A stretch of 64,000 bases of DNA, taken from NCBI RefSeq assembly GCF_024347675.1, contig NZ_AP024882.1:558001-622000 (forward strand), in the 5' to 3' direction. How positions within the stretch are numbered: the stretch's first letter is position 1; the number at the start of each line of letters is the position of its first letter. This document shows positions 51,360 through 60,081 of this stretch, piece after piece. Below the pieces are notes generated by a model. It made no database searches, had not been told where the DNA came from, and saw only the letters and a list, made by a program, of their open reading frames with translations. A program made the translations under genes and the position numbers. This stretch comes from Vibrio ishigakensis. Lineage in GTDB: Bacteria; Pseudomonadota; Gammaproteobacteria; Enterobacterales; Vibrionaceae.

Positions 51360-52112
51360 ATGGGACGATTTTTATCATGGATGATAAGCCTATTTGTTAG
51401 CACTCATCTCTTCGCAGTAGAGTTAGTCGTAGAACTCCCATTGCAGAATAAGGCTCTGCAGTACACGGAAAAGACTAGGCTCAGCCAAATTCTGATAGAT
51501 GTCCATGGTGTGGTGCCTGAGCGATACTCCTTAGGCTTGTTTCTAGCTGATCCAAGTAAGCAAGCAGAGGTAGAAGAGCTATTTCAAGAGATAGAATCGG
51601 AGCTTGTTCAACGAAAGAATAAACCTAACTACACAGCGCTTAATCAAGCCTCGCAGACGATTCTTGAGCAACTGACTGGCTTTCAATTCAAAAGCCGGAT
51701 ACTGCTCAACCTGGATTATGACTGGGCAAGAGTGCGTCCGATGAGCGACCCTATGCTCACCTATCTAGGTCAGTCTAAGTTTGAGGTGTACGCATTCCCG
51801 CGGACTGAGCACATCACCTTAATAGGCGCTGTTGATAGACCGGGAAAGTTGACCTTTGAACCCCATTTTCAACTCACTGACTATCTAGACGAGCATGGAA
51901 TTGTTCTTCTTGATGGCGCAAATAAAACCGAGGCCTTTGCTATTCAACCCGATGGAAAAGTCGTTGAAATGGGGTTTGGATGGTGGAATAGCAAAGAAAC
52001 GTACCTTGCTCCCGGAGCGATTGTTTTTGTCGGTCTAAGTAGCCTTTGGAATGAAAATGAAGAACTGAATCGGCAAATTGCTGAGTTACTCGTACACAAG
52101 GTGGGTCTATGA
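51360..52112 (+). CDS. YjbG/GfcC-family periplasmic protein
   Basis: The 250-residue protein has a signal peptide (MGRFLSWMISLFVSTHLFA) and the GfcC outline: a ubiquitin-like domain (HITLIGAVDRPGKLTFEP, TDYLDEHG), which GfcC shares with Wza-type export proteins, and a helical part (AEVEELFQEIESELVQRKNKPNY in parts). It should act in the periplasm in capsule or exopolysaccharide assembly. It overlaps the next gene by 4 bp, so translation is probably coupled. Confidence 0.85.
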   Translation: MGRFLSWMISLFVSTHLFAVELVVELPLQNKALQYTEKTRLSQILIDVHGVVPERYSLGLFLADPSKQAEVEELFQEIESELVQRKNKPNYTALNQASQTILEQLTGFQFKSRILLNLDYDWARVRPMSDPMLTYLGQSKFEVYAFPRTEHITLIGAVDRPGKLTFEPHFQLTDYLDEHGIVLLDGANKTEAFAIQPDGKVVEMGFGWWNSKETYLAPGAIVFVGLSSLWNENEELNRQIAELLVHKVGL

Positions 52113-54277
52113 AAAGGACCGCCTTTATAGCTGTATGTCTAGCTCCAATGACTATTAGTGCTGATGAGTTTTATTCTGCAAAGCTTGAACCCTCCCAGTC
52201 GGATTTTGGTGGTGTGGGATTAATGCAGATGCCCACAGGGCGAATGGCAAGAGAGGGGCAGTTTAGCTTTAATGGTACCTGGAACAACGAATACCATTGG
52301 TACAGCATTAGTTTGCAAGTGATGCCTTGGTTGGAGGCGAGTATTCGCTACACCTTGGTTCAAGACCTGCTATACAGTGGTGACCTAGATTTTAGTGGCG
52401 ACAATGAGTTGGCAGATAAAGGTATCGACTTTAAGGTGCGGCTGTTAAAGGAGAGTCGGTACATTCCTGAGGTTTCTCTAGGCTTTCGGGATTTTGGTGG
52501 TACCGGTTTATTTGATGGAGAATTTCTAGCCGCGACTAAACGCTTTGGTCCACTCGATGCCACTGTAGGTATAGGGTGGGGCTATCTGGGACAGAGCGGA
52601 AATATCTCCAACCCTATGTGTTCCATCGCCGACAGGTTCTGTTCTAGACCACAAGGTTTCAGCGGCAACGGTGGGCAGTTCGATGCAGATAGATGGTTTA
52701 CTGGCCCTGCTTCTATCTACGCTGGGATCGAGTACCAAACGCCGTTTCAGCCCCTTTCAATCAAAGTAGAATACGATACTAACGATTACTCGCAAGATGC
52801 CCCTGTAGTTCGCGGTAGGGCGGATATGACTCAACATATTCCCGTCAACTTTGGCCTTGTTTATAAACACCAAGATTGGGCTCATCTTCGAATGAGCTAC
52901 GAACGTGGGGATACTTTCACTGCGGGTCTAACTCTAACCACTAATTTCAATGACCTTTACGCTACTTGGCTCGATGAGCCTGAACCAGAGTTGCGTCCTA
53001 ATGGTTCGAATAAAACAACCGACTATTCGAGGCTAGCTCAGGACCTTTACGATGTGGCGGGATACAAGGTCTCCCACATAGAATTGGAACAAGATACGCT
53101 GGTGGTCGTGGCTGAACAAAGCAAGTATCGCGACCGCACAAAAGCAAGGTCTCGCGCCTCTACGGTTATCGCCAATCACACGCCTGAAAGTATTAAGTCT
53201 TATCACATCATAGAAACCAAAGAGTCTCTAGCAGTGACTCAAGCAGAGATAGACCGTCAGTCTTATCTTGCCTACAAAACCCAGCAGAGCCTAGATGCGG
53301 ATTTCTCTCAAGGAGAAAAGTCCTACCCAGTTTTAAGGCGAAAAGGTTTGTCAGAGTATGAGGAGTTTGACCGCTTTGATTATGCCTTTTCACCGCAATT
53401 GGTACAGTCGTTTGGCTCGGCGGAGAGTTTTTATCTGTACAGTATTGGTGTGAATGCGGAGGCAAGCTTTTGGCTAACCCGCAACCTACAAGCTAGCGGT
53501 TCTTTGTATCTCAACCTCATCGATAATTACGACAAGTTCAATTACATAGCACCGCCAGATGGCACCGATGTGCCAAGGGTGCGGACCCTATTTAGGGCTT
53601 ATGTTGATGAAAGCGCCCTTCGCATGAATAACCTGCAATTGACCTGGTTCGAGGACTTTGGCGACAACTGGTTCTTCCAAGGCTACGGTGGGTATCTCGA
53701 GACCATGTTCGCTGGTGTAGGTGCAGAGGTGCTTTATCGCCCGGTTAATGCCAGCTGGGCAATCGGTGCAGATTTTAACTTTATTGCTCAACGTGACCCA
53801 GAGTCTTGGTTTGGTGTATTTGAAGATTCAAGGCAGTTTAGCGAGGCTGATCAGCGTTATTACAACGTGGTTGATAAAGGCACTACTGGTTTCTTAACCG
53901 CTTACTACATGCCACAGTGGTCATGGCTAGATGATACTTTGCTTAAAGTAGGTGCTGGTGAGTTCTTAGCTGGAGATATCGGTGCTCGTATCGATTTCTC
54001 TAAACAGTTTGATAGCGGGGTGATTGCAGGAGTGTTTGCCAGTATTACCGATCTAACCCCTGAAGAATACGGAGAAGGAAGCTTCACTAAGGGCTTTTAT
54101 ATCTCGGTACCCTTTGATGTGATGACGGTGAAACCAAGTGGCAATCGAGCTTCATTTAGCTGGCAACCTATTACCCGTGATGGCGGGCAGATGCTCAAGC
54201 GCAAGTATCAACTGTTCGACGTGACGGATGCGCGAAGTTCTTGGTATCAAAGACCTGCACAAAGAAATACCCCTTAG
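52109..54277 (+). CDS. YjbH/GfcD-family outer-membrane protein, copy 1
   Basis: The 722-residue protein has a signal peptide (MKRTAFIAVCLAPMTISA) and a large beta-rich region opening with GGVGLMQMPTGRMAREGQF. This is a YjbH (DUF940)-type start, like bipartite WzaD/GfcD barrels. It should form a double barrel in the outer membrane for export of a polysaccharide. A paralogue with the same plan lies next door on the opposite strand. It ends the yjbEFGH-like operon, and a perfect 11-base hairpin covers its stop codon. Confidence 0.88.
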   Translation: MKRTAFIAVCLAPMTISADEFYSAKLEPSQSDFGGVGLMQMPTGRMAREGQFSFNGTWNNEYHWYSISLQVMPWLEASIRYTLVQDLLYSGDLDFSGDNELADKGIDFKVRLLKESRYIPEVSLGFRDFGGTGLFDGEFLAATKRFGPLDATVGIGWGYLGQSGNISNPMCSIADRFCSRPQGFSGNGGQFDADRWFTGPASIYAGIEYQTPFQPLSIKVEYDTNDYSQDAPVVRGRADMTQHIPVNFGLVYKHQDWAHLRMSYERGDTFTAGLTLTTNFNDLYATWLDEPEPELRPNGSNKTTDYSRLAQDLYDVAGYKVSHIELEQDTLVVVAEQSKYRDRTKARSRASTVIANHTPESIKSYHIIETKESLAVTQAEIDRQSYLAYKTQQSLDADFSQGEKSYPVLRRKGLSEYEEFDRFDYAFSPQLVQSFGSAESFYLYSIGVNAEASFWLTRNLQASGSLYLNLIDNYDKFNYIAPPDGTDVPRVRTLFRAYVDESALRMNNLQLTWFEDFGDNWFFQGYGGYLETMFAGVGAEVLYRPVNASWAIGADFNFIAQRDPESWFGVFEDSRQFSEADQRYYNVVDKGTTGFLTAYYMPQWSWLDDTLLKVGAGEFLAGDIGARIDFSKQFDSGVIAGVFASITDLTPEEYGEGSFTKGFYISVPFDVMTVKPSGNRASFSWQPITRDGGQMLKRKYQLFDVTDARSSWYQRPAQRNTP

Positions 54278-54292
54278 TAAGCTAAGGGGTAT
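54267..54292. terminator. Hairpin between the two converging YjbH genes
   Basis: ATACCCCTTAG and CTAAGGGGTAT are perfect inverted arms around TAAG, with the copy-1 stop codon in the stem. T-runs are short on both sides. Confidence 0.65.
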
Positions 54293-54306
54293 TTAGGGTC
54301 AACAGG

Positions 54307-56376
54307 TTAGTTTTCGTAAACCACCTCGTCTAGATAGCGCATATAAGCATTACGCAGACGAATTGGATTGCTGTCGAAGTAGTTCGGGTTGAGCCTAGCT
54401 CTATCGAAGTATTGTCTGTCTAGGTTGTGGTAGTTATTCGCTGTTTGACCAAGACCAGTGTTGAGCTCGTTTCGAGTATCACCAACGCGCGTCTGAACAC
54501 CGAAGTTCCACTCGCTGACACCACGAACCGTCAGGTACTCTGGATTCATACCGCGCCAGAAGGTCAGTGGGATAGAGACATTCAGGGTAACGAATTGCTC
54601 GCGCTCGCTGTTTAGATAGGTCGCATCTAATCGAGTATCACCAAGCCAGTGGCTAGAGGTTGCCTTAACGCCCTGATCTCCACCCCAGAACTCACCACCT
54701 TGAACCTGCATTTGCCAGTTCCACTGTGCCACTGACAGTCGATAATGGGCAAGCATAGGGGTTTTTGCATCCTCAGTGCTGTTATCTGCATCAAAATAGC
54801 CAACCTCAAAGCCAAGGTTGTGCATACCTGATTGGCTGTACCACTGGGTCTCGTTTTGACCGCCGTAGTAGTCACTGCGCACCAAACCAAGGCTGAATTG
54901 AGTCATTAGGTCTGCTGGCAGGCGAAAGGCCTGATGCACAAGCGCTCGGTCTATCTCGTTCTCTAGCGCGTCTGGTGCGTAGTAGCCATCATCATAATCG
55001 TCACTATTTGCGATAGGCAGTATGTGGCGAATATCGATTGCGGCACCTTTCCATAGTGGCGTATACAGGTTAGTTCCAAGACCTATTGAATAGTCGAAGA
55101 AACCATACTCTGTGGCAACCGCGTAGTTCATCACTGGAGAGAAAATAAGCTCGCTGTAGCCAAAGCCATCGTTAACGGTTTCATAGCGCCAGTTTGTTTG
55201 CTCTAGTTTGGCATTCAGCCCTTCGTTTGAGAATTCAACTTGGCTACATTCAGCACCGGTTTTTAGGAAATCTCGATAGCAGTTAAGCTCGGTATTGATG
55301 GCGAGCATAGGGATCTTGTTCTGCAAAAGAACCAACTCAATCTTCTGGGCACTGTTAGAGCCTCGAGGCAATTCAGAGAACAAGTCTTCGCCAGAATTTG
55401 CAGAGATAATACCTAGAGCCACGCCTGCACCATCCATAGGGTTGTGCTGGTAGCGCTTACTTTCGAGGGCAATAACCAAGGTGTCTAGATTAGAACCAAC
55501 TCGAATGTTTACAAAGCCCTCTTTTTCTAGCTGACCAATAAGCTGAGTAAGGCTACTTGCTTCAGCTTTGGCGAGCTCAGTTTCAAGTTGAGTTTGGGCG
55601 TTTGGCTTGATGTCTGAGTATTTTTTACGGGTGAAGGTATCTCCAAAGAAAGGAACTGAAGCACTTACACCCCATAGGGTTTGGTCTTGATTCTCATGAC
55701 CAGAATAGAGTTGATACTGAGCCGCTAGTTGAGCACCGTATGGCAGCATATCCTGAGGCGTTATTAGACGAACAGCGGCATTGAATTCTTGGGCGTCGTA
55801 CTCACCCGTTAGCTGAACAAAATCAAAGGGTTGCCACTCTGCACCAGCAAAAGGACCATCGAGTACACCTAGGCTCAAGTCAGACTTACCGTAACCGCCG
55901 CTCAAGCGAAGATTAAACGCATCGATCTCGGTATCGGCTACCACGAAGTAGGCATCGAAGTTGCTGGCCGCTCCGCCTATATCCTGGGCACCGAATGCTA
56001 GGTTGAATCCGGTCCACTCCTCGAGATAGGGAAGCTGGAATTTGGTGGTGGCTGACAGGTCGCGGATGCCACAGCCGGACTCGAAATAGCCATTACAGTC
56101 GTAGGTATCAGTAACGATACGACCACCTACTTCAAGGTGTGGGAACACCCCAGCATTTACGTACCAATGGTCAAGCTCGGCAATAGCTCCACGGTAGGGA
56201 ACGCCCTGGCCAAATTGAGCACTGCCTCGGCCCGTTTCTAGGGTTTGCGCATTGGGTGTGAAGATTAGACCACTGAAGCCTTGTTGTGATGGCAATATAT
56301 CGACCTTTGCCATAGCTGGGTAACTGAAAGCGGTGACGAGCGAGAGTGAGAGGGCTCGTGAAACAGGTGTGCGCAT
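54307..56376 (-). CDS. YjbH/GfcD-family outer-membrane protein, copy 2
   Basis: The 689-residue protein has a signal peptide (MRTPVSRALSLSLVTAFSYPAMA) and the family opening GFSGLIFTPNAQTLETGRGSAQF (in parts), then beta-rich sequence to MRYLDEVVYEN. It is a distant paralogue of copy 1, with the same size and fold plan. ATG 56376 is favoured because the ribosome site sits too close to ATG 56388. It comes after the lipoprotein gene on the same strand with a hairpin between. It probably serves the same or a second polysaccharide. Confidence 0.85.
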   Translation of the reverse strand: MRTPVSRALSLSLVTAFSYPAMAKVDILPSQQGFSGLIFTPNAQTLETGRGSAQFGQGVPYRGAIAELDHWYVNAGVFPHLEVGGRIVTDTYDCNGYFESGCGIRDLSATTKFQLPYLEEWTGFNLAFGAQDIGGAASNFDAYFVVADTEIDAFNLRLSGGYGKSDLSLGVLDGPFAGAEWQPFDFVQLTGEYDAQEFNAAVRLITPQDMLPYGAQLAAQYQLYSGHENQDQTLWGVSASVPFFGDTFTRKKYSDIKPNAQTQLETELAKAEASSLTQLIGQLEKEGFVNIRVGSNLDTLVIALESKRYQHNPMDGAGVALGIISANSGEDLFSELPRGSNSAQKIELVLLQNKIPMLAINTELNCYRDFLKTGAECSQVEFSNEGLNAKLEQTNWRYETVNDGFGYSELIFSPVMNYAVATEYGFFDYSIGLGTNLYTPLWKGAAIDIRHILPIANSDDYDDGYYAPDALENEIDRALVHQAFRLPADLMTQFSLGLVRSDYYGGQNETQWYSQSGMHNLGFEVGYFDADNSTEDAKTPMLAHYRLSVAQWNWQMQVQGGEFWGGDQGVKATSSHWLGDTRLDATYLNSEREQFVTLNVSIPLTFWRGMNPEYLTVRGVSEWNFGVQTRVGDTRNELNTGLGQTANNYHNLDRQYFDRARLNPNYFDSNPIRLRNAYMRYLDEVVYEN

Positions 56377-56416
56377 AGGAACATCCATATCCTAGGTTGC
56401 AAAGAAAAGAGAGACA

Positions 56417-56442
56417 AACAACGCCTCATGTGGAGGCGTTGT
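56417..56442 (-). terminator. Hairpin between the lipoprotein and YjbH copy 2
   Basis: CAACGCCTC and GAGGCGTTG pair around ATGTG; on the minus strand TTTGTCTCTCTTTT follows. It may allow partial read-through into the YjbH gene. Confidence 0.75.
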
Positions 56443-56454
56443 GATTGTTGGCTG

Positions 56455-57414
56455 TTAGCCTGTAGTACCGCCACCGCCGGTTGGTGGTGGAAGTTCCTCT
56501 TCAGGGATTGGTTCTTGTTCTTCACCCTCTTCCGGTGGTGGGACAGGAGGAGGTGTTGTATCTTCTGGGTCAGCAGCTTGTTCAAATACTGGTGGACTAT
56601 TTGGATCGTCAGGGTCACTAGGAGAGTTGAATACCGATGCCATATCTACGTATGTAGGTACAACATTTCCATCGGCATCAGTTGTAGTCGGGAAGTCGGG
56701 ATCTTCAGCTAAAACCTCTGCTGATTTTTTCGTTGCGGTTTGTAGTGCTGATGAATCAACAGTTCCATTATCAATACCATCTACCTGACTTGCGATAGCA
56801 TCAGAAAGGATCATAGTTGAAGCTTGTAGGTTCTTAGAATCTTCTGCACTCAGGCCACTTAGAACTGATTGCGGATCGGTCAGGAATTGCTGACGCTGCG
56901 CCGCGGTAAGCTCTGTACCGCCAGGGATAGTCTCCGCAAACGCTTCTTCAAGAAATGCATCCACGTCCACTGGTTCGCCTTTTTCCTCCGCTTCAGCGAT
57001 TTTCAGAGCAACAAGCGTCGAGTATGGTGTCGCTGCAATGGCTTGACCAGAAGTCATCAACTGAGAAGGCACGATATAACGAACATTGGTCATGTCTTTA
57101 CCGTTACTTTCATCGATTGCGGCACGTGTACCACCAGCGCCGGTAAGATTCTCACCAAATTCAAAGAAACACTGAGCCGGGTCTTCGTCAAACAGTGGGA
57201 AGTTACCAACCCCAATATTGATAGTACCGTTACCGCCGGTTTCTCCAATGTAATCTAAGCCATTGCCACAATCGATGTAAGCATCGAGGTAACGAACTGC
57301 TCCATCGAAGGCTTGTAATGGTGTCGACTGAGGCTCGACTCGGTTTTCGTTATCACTGCCGCAAGCTACTAGCAATCCCGCGCTCACAGCTAAAGTTAGA
57401 ATTTTATATTTCAC
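56455..57414 (-). CDS. Proline-rich lipoprotein, unknown function
   Basis: The 319-residue protein has a clear lipobox (LVAC, Cys18) and a mature start rich in Asp/Asn. Its middle (about residues 60-250) is acidic and helical. The last 50 residues are rich in Pro, Glu and Gly (PPPVPPPEEGEEQEPIPEE), ending in a glycine-threonine string. I recognise no family. Its position between an outer-membrane barrel gene and YjbH copy 2 suggests a cell-envelope role in that set. Confidence 0.72.
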   Translation of the reverse strand: MKYKILTLAVSAGLLVACGSDNENRVEPQSTPLQAFDGAVRYLDAYIDCGNGLDYIGETGGNGTINIGVGNFPLFDEDPAQCFFEFGENLTGAGGTRAAIDESNGKDMTNVRYIVPSQLMTSGQAIAATPYSTLVALKIAEAEEKGEPVDVDAFLEEAFAETIPGGTELTAAQRQQFLTDPQSVLSGLSAEDSKNLQASTMILSDAIASQVDGIDNGTVDSSALQTATKKSAEVLAEDPDFPTTTDADGNVVPTYVDMASVFNSPSDPDDPNSPPVFEQAADPEDTTPPPVPPPEEGEEQEPIPEEELPPPTGGGGTTG

Positions 57415-57473
57415 AGTATCCTCCTGTGTGAAATAACTGTCTCGTGGACAATTCGAAAAAGGTTTACTTCACA

Positions 57474-58034
57474 TTAGTGCCAGTGATAGGCCACTGAAAT
57501 CCCGAAATAATCGATATCAGGTCCACCGATGTCGTTGTACCAAGTGTACTCAAGAGCGCCTGACCAATTCTTGTGGAACTGATACTCTAAGCCGGCACCA
57601 AGGTGCGGGGTCCAACCGTTTTCGCTCTCATAAACACCAGAGCCATTTGCATTCCAGTCGAACCATTGTGTCCCTGCCTTACCAAAGATAGACAGTTTCT
57701 CAACAATCTCATAAGAGGCTTTTGCGGTTAGGTTGATAACTTGAGCGTCGTAACTACCAGAAACGTCTTTTAGGTCTGCTTCACCAAGATCATGATAGCC
57801 CAATTCCACCGCTAGCCACGGTAGAGCTTGCATGCCTACAAATGCACCCCAAGAGAAGTCAGAGTCGTCAACGCCAGTGACGTCAGTTACTGCAGAGCCG
57901 AGACTTCCAAAGTTAGCTGAACCAAATTTCAGACCACCGTAGTAATGTGGAGAGAAGGTACTGTCAGTTTCAGCAGCGAATGCTGTTGATGAGATGGCCA
58001 ACATTAATGGAACAGCTAAGGTTATTTTTTTCAT
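57474..58034 (-). CDS. OmpA-like small outer-membrane barrel
   Basis: The 186-residue protein has a signal peptide (MKKITLAVPLMLAISSTAFA) and about eight strands of the OmpA N-terminal barrel type (YYGGLKFGSANFGS, WLAVELGYHDLGEADL, PHLGAGLEYQFHKNWSGALEYTWY in parts). There is no peptidoglycan-binding domain. It lies 59 bp before the lipoprotein gene in the same direction and may start that unit. A 269-bp AT-rich promoter gap lies upstream (58035-58303). Confidence 0.85.
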   Translation of the reverse strand: MKKITLAVPLMLAISSTAFAAETDSTFSPHYYGGLKFGSANFGSLGSAVTDVTGVDDSDFSWGAFVGMQALPWLAVELGYHDLGEADLKDVSGSYDAQVINLTAKASYEIVEKLSIFGKAGTQWFDWNANGSGVYESENGWTPHLGAGLEYQFHKNWSGALEYTWYNDIGGPDIDYFGISVAYHWH

Positions 58035-58303
58035 TGGCTGATTTCCTTTTCTAGCTTTAAAAAAGAACCGTTGTTAGTGAGTTCAATATTTAACCTAACA
58101 TATTGTTCTGTATAAGACTTTACAGTTTGTTTACTATTTATCTAAGGTTGTTGGCTTTGTGTTGTTATTGTGATCTATGCATCATTTTGTTGAATGTCGT
58201 TATTGAACTTTTCTTGTCTTGAATGAATGAGAGCAAGAATCGGGTTGCTTGAAACTAGGTCCTCTTACAAACTTTAAGTATCAGAAATATCGAGGAAAAC
58301 AGT

Positions 58304-59200
58304 GTGAATCTTGCCAGTATGTTGCGTCTTATCTCTCTTGCAGCGATATGGGGTGGCTCTTTCTTGTTTATGCGAATGTCGGCGAATGCTTTGGGTCCTG
58401 CCTATCTTATTGAGGCTAGGGTAGCTCTAGCGGCAATCAGTCTTCTTGCTGTGGCGATTTACTTCAAACGTAGCCTGCCTTTGATAGCGCATAGAAAGCA
58501 CTTCTTTATTATTGGTCTGTTCAATACGGCGCTTCCGTTTTTGTTATTTGCCTATGCAGCTCAGACTCTACCCGCATCTGTGCTTTCTATCTTGAACTCT
58601 ACAGCAGCGATCTGGGGGGCGGCGATTGCGATTATTTGGACACGAACTCTGCCGAGCCTTAAAGCTGTGTTTGGTTTGATGTCCGGTGTTATTGGGGTGA
58701 TTATCTTGGTCGGTGTCGATAAGACTAACCTAGGTGATGGCTCGGGTTGGGCGATGCTGGCTGGGGTAATGGCAGCCTGTTGCTACGGTATTGCCAGTAA
58801 TTATGCCAAGAACGCGCCGAAGATATCTTCGTTTAACAATGCGCATGGCAGTATGTGGATGGCGAGCCTAATCGTTTTGCCGTTACTGCCTCTGATGCCG
58901 ATGCGAGAAGAGCCGACTCTGACTATTTCTGTGTCTGTGATTGCCCTTGGGGTTGTCTGTACTGGTTTGGCTTATCTGCTTTACTTCCGATTAATTGAAG
59001 ACATTGGCGCTGCGTCTGCGCTCTCTGTTACCTTCCTAATCCCTTTATTTGGCATCTTGTGGGGCAACCTGTTTTTGAATGAACAGGTTGGTTGGAATAC
59101 TGTATTGGGGGCTGTATTTGTAGTTGGCGGCACTATGTTGGTAACGGGCTTTTCTATTAAATCCTTTGTGATGTCGAGGACTGCGCGCAATGAATCTTAA
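58304..59200 (+). CDS. EamA/DMT-family transporter
   Basis: The 298-residue inner-membrane protein has ten hydrophobic segments in two EamA repeats (opening AAIWGGSFLFMRMSANALGP; second half from about residue 148, GWAMLAGVMAACCYGIASNYAK). It should export or import a small metabolite; the substrate is not clear. The GTG start has a good GAGGAA ribosome site. Its end overlaps the next gene by 11 bp, so the two are translated together. Confidence 0.9.
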   Translation: MNLASMLRLISLAAIWGGSFLFMRMSANALGPAYLIEARVALAAISLLAVAIYFKRSLPLIAHRKHFFIIGLFNTALPFLLFAYAAQTLPASVLSILNSTAAIWGAAIAIIWTRTLPSLKAVFGLMSGVIGVIILVGVDKTNLGDGSGWAMLAGVMAACCYGIASNYAKNAPKISSFNNAHGSMWMASLIVLPLLPLMPMREEPTLTISVSVIALGVVCTGLAYLLYFRLIEDIGAASALSVTFLIPLFGILWGNLFLNEQVGWNTVLGAVFVVGGTMLVTGFSIKSFVMSRTARNES

Positions 59201-60032
59201 TGAAACAGAGCGCCACTATGATGTGGTCAAGCGTGCTATCGAGTTCATCCGTGATAATACTTTGAATCAACCTAGTTTAGCTGAGGTCGCAGAGTCGGTT
59301 CATATGAGTGAATATCATTTGCAACGCTTGTTTGTGCAGTGGGCTGGGATATCTCCCAAGCGCTTTATGCAGTCTTTGACTAAGCAACATGCAATGCAAA
59401 TGTTGAGACAGTCTGACTCGCTGCTTGACGTTGCCCATGAAGTAGGGCTCTCCGGTACTGGTCGTTTGCATGACCTTATGGTCACCTGTGAGGCTATGAC
59501 TCCGGGTGAGATTCAAAGCTTGGGTGACAAACTGGTTATTGAATATGGGGTGGCTGTAACGCCCTTTGGTCAGGCTTTGATAGGGTGGACCAAACGCGGC
59601 ATCTGTTATTTGCAGTTTGTTGATCAAGATATCAAGCTCAAAGAAACCCACCTTCGGGAGCAATGGCCATTGGCGAGTTTCCAGTTGTCTGATGCGCAAT
59701 TTATCGCAGACAAGATATTCCCATCAGAAAAAGGGCATACACCTGAGAGGTTAAACCTGCTAGTTAAAGGGAGTAACTTCCAGATTAAGGTCTGGGAAGC
59801 GCTTATCAACAGCCAGCCTGGTGAGCTTTATTCTTACGGCCAAATAGCCAAGAAGATAGATTCACCCAAGGCATCAAGAGCAGTAGGCACAGCACTTGCC
59901 AACAACAACATCGGCTTTTTGATTCCTTGTCATCGTGTGATTCGGGGAGATGGAGAGGTAGGGCAATTTAGATGGGGAGCAAGCCGAAAGCTTGCTATCC
60001 AAAGCTGGGAATCTGCTCCAACCGCTGGATAA
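59190..60032 (+). CDS. Ada-like fusion of AraC helix-turn-helix and DNA methyltransferase
   Basis: The 280-residue protein joins an AraC-type DNA-binding domain (about residues 10-112, SLAEVAESVHMSEYHLQRLFVQWAGISPKRF in parts) to an O6-alkylguanine-DNA alkyltransferase domain (about 120-270). The active site is Cys247 in LIPCHRVIRG. It repairs alkylated guanine by taking the alkyl group onto this cysteine. It lacks the N-terminal zinc domain of E. coli Ada that senses methylphosphotriesters, so activation as in Ada is not expected. It overlaps the transporter gene, an unusual partner. Confidence 0.92.
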   Translation: MNLNETERHYDVVKRAIEFIRDNTLNQPSLAEVAESVHMSEYHLQRLFVQWAGISPKRFMQSLTKQHAMQMLRQSDSLLDVAHEVGLSGTGRLHDLMVTCEAMTPGEIQSLGDKLVIEYGVAVTPFGQALIGWTKRGICYLQFVDQDIKLKETHLREQWPLASFQLSDAQFIADKIFPSEKGHTPERLNLLVKGSNFQIKVWEALINSQPGELYSYGQIAKKIDSPKASRAVGTALANNNIGFLIPCHRVIRGDGEVGQFRWGASRKLAIQSWESAPTAG

Positions 60033-60065
60033 AAAAATGCCCCGAAATTGTTCGGGGCATTTTCA
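60033..60065. terminator. Two-way terminator between the Ada-like and YjiH genes
   Basis: AAAATGCCCCGAA and TTCGGGGCATTTT give a stem with T-runs on both strands. Confidence 0.88.
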
Positions 60066-60081
60066 TGTTTGTCTTGCTAAC

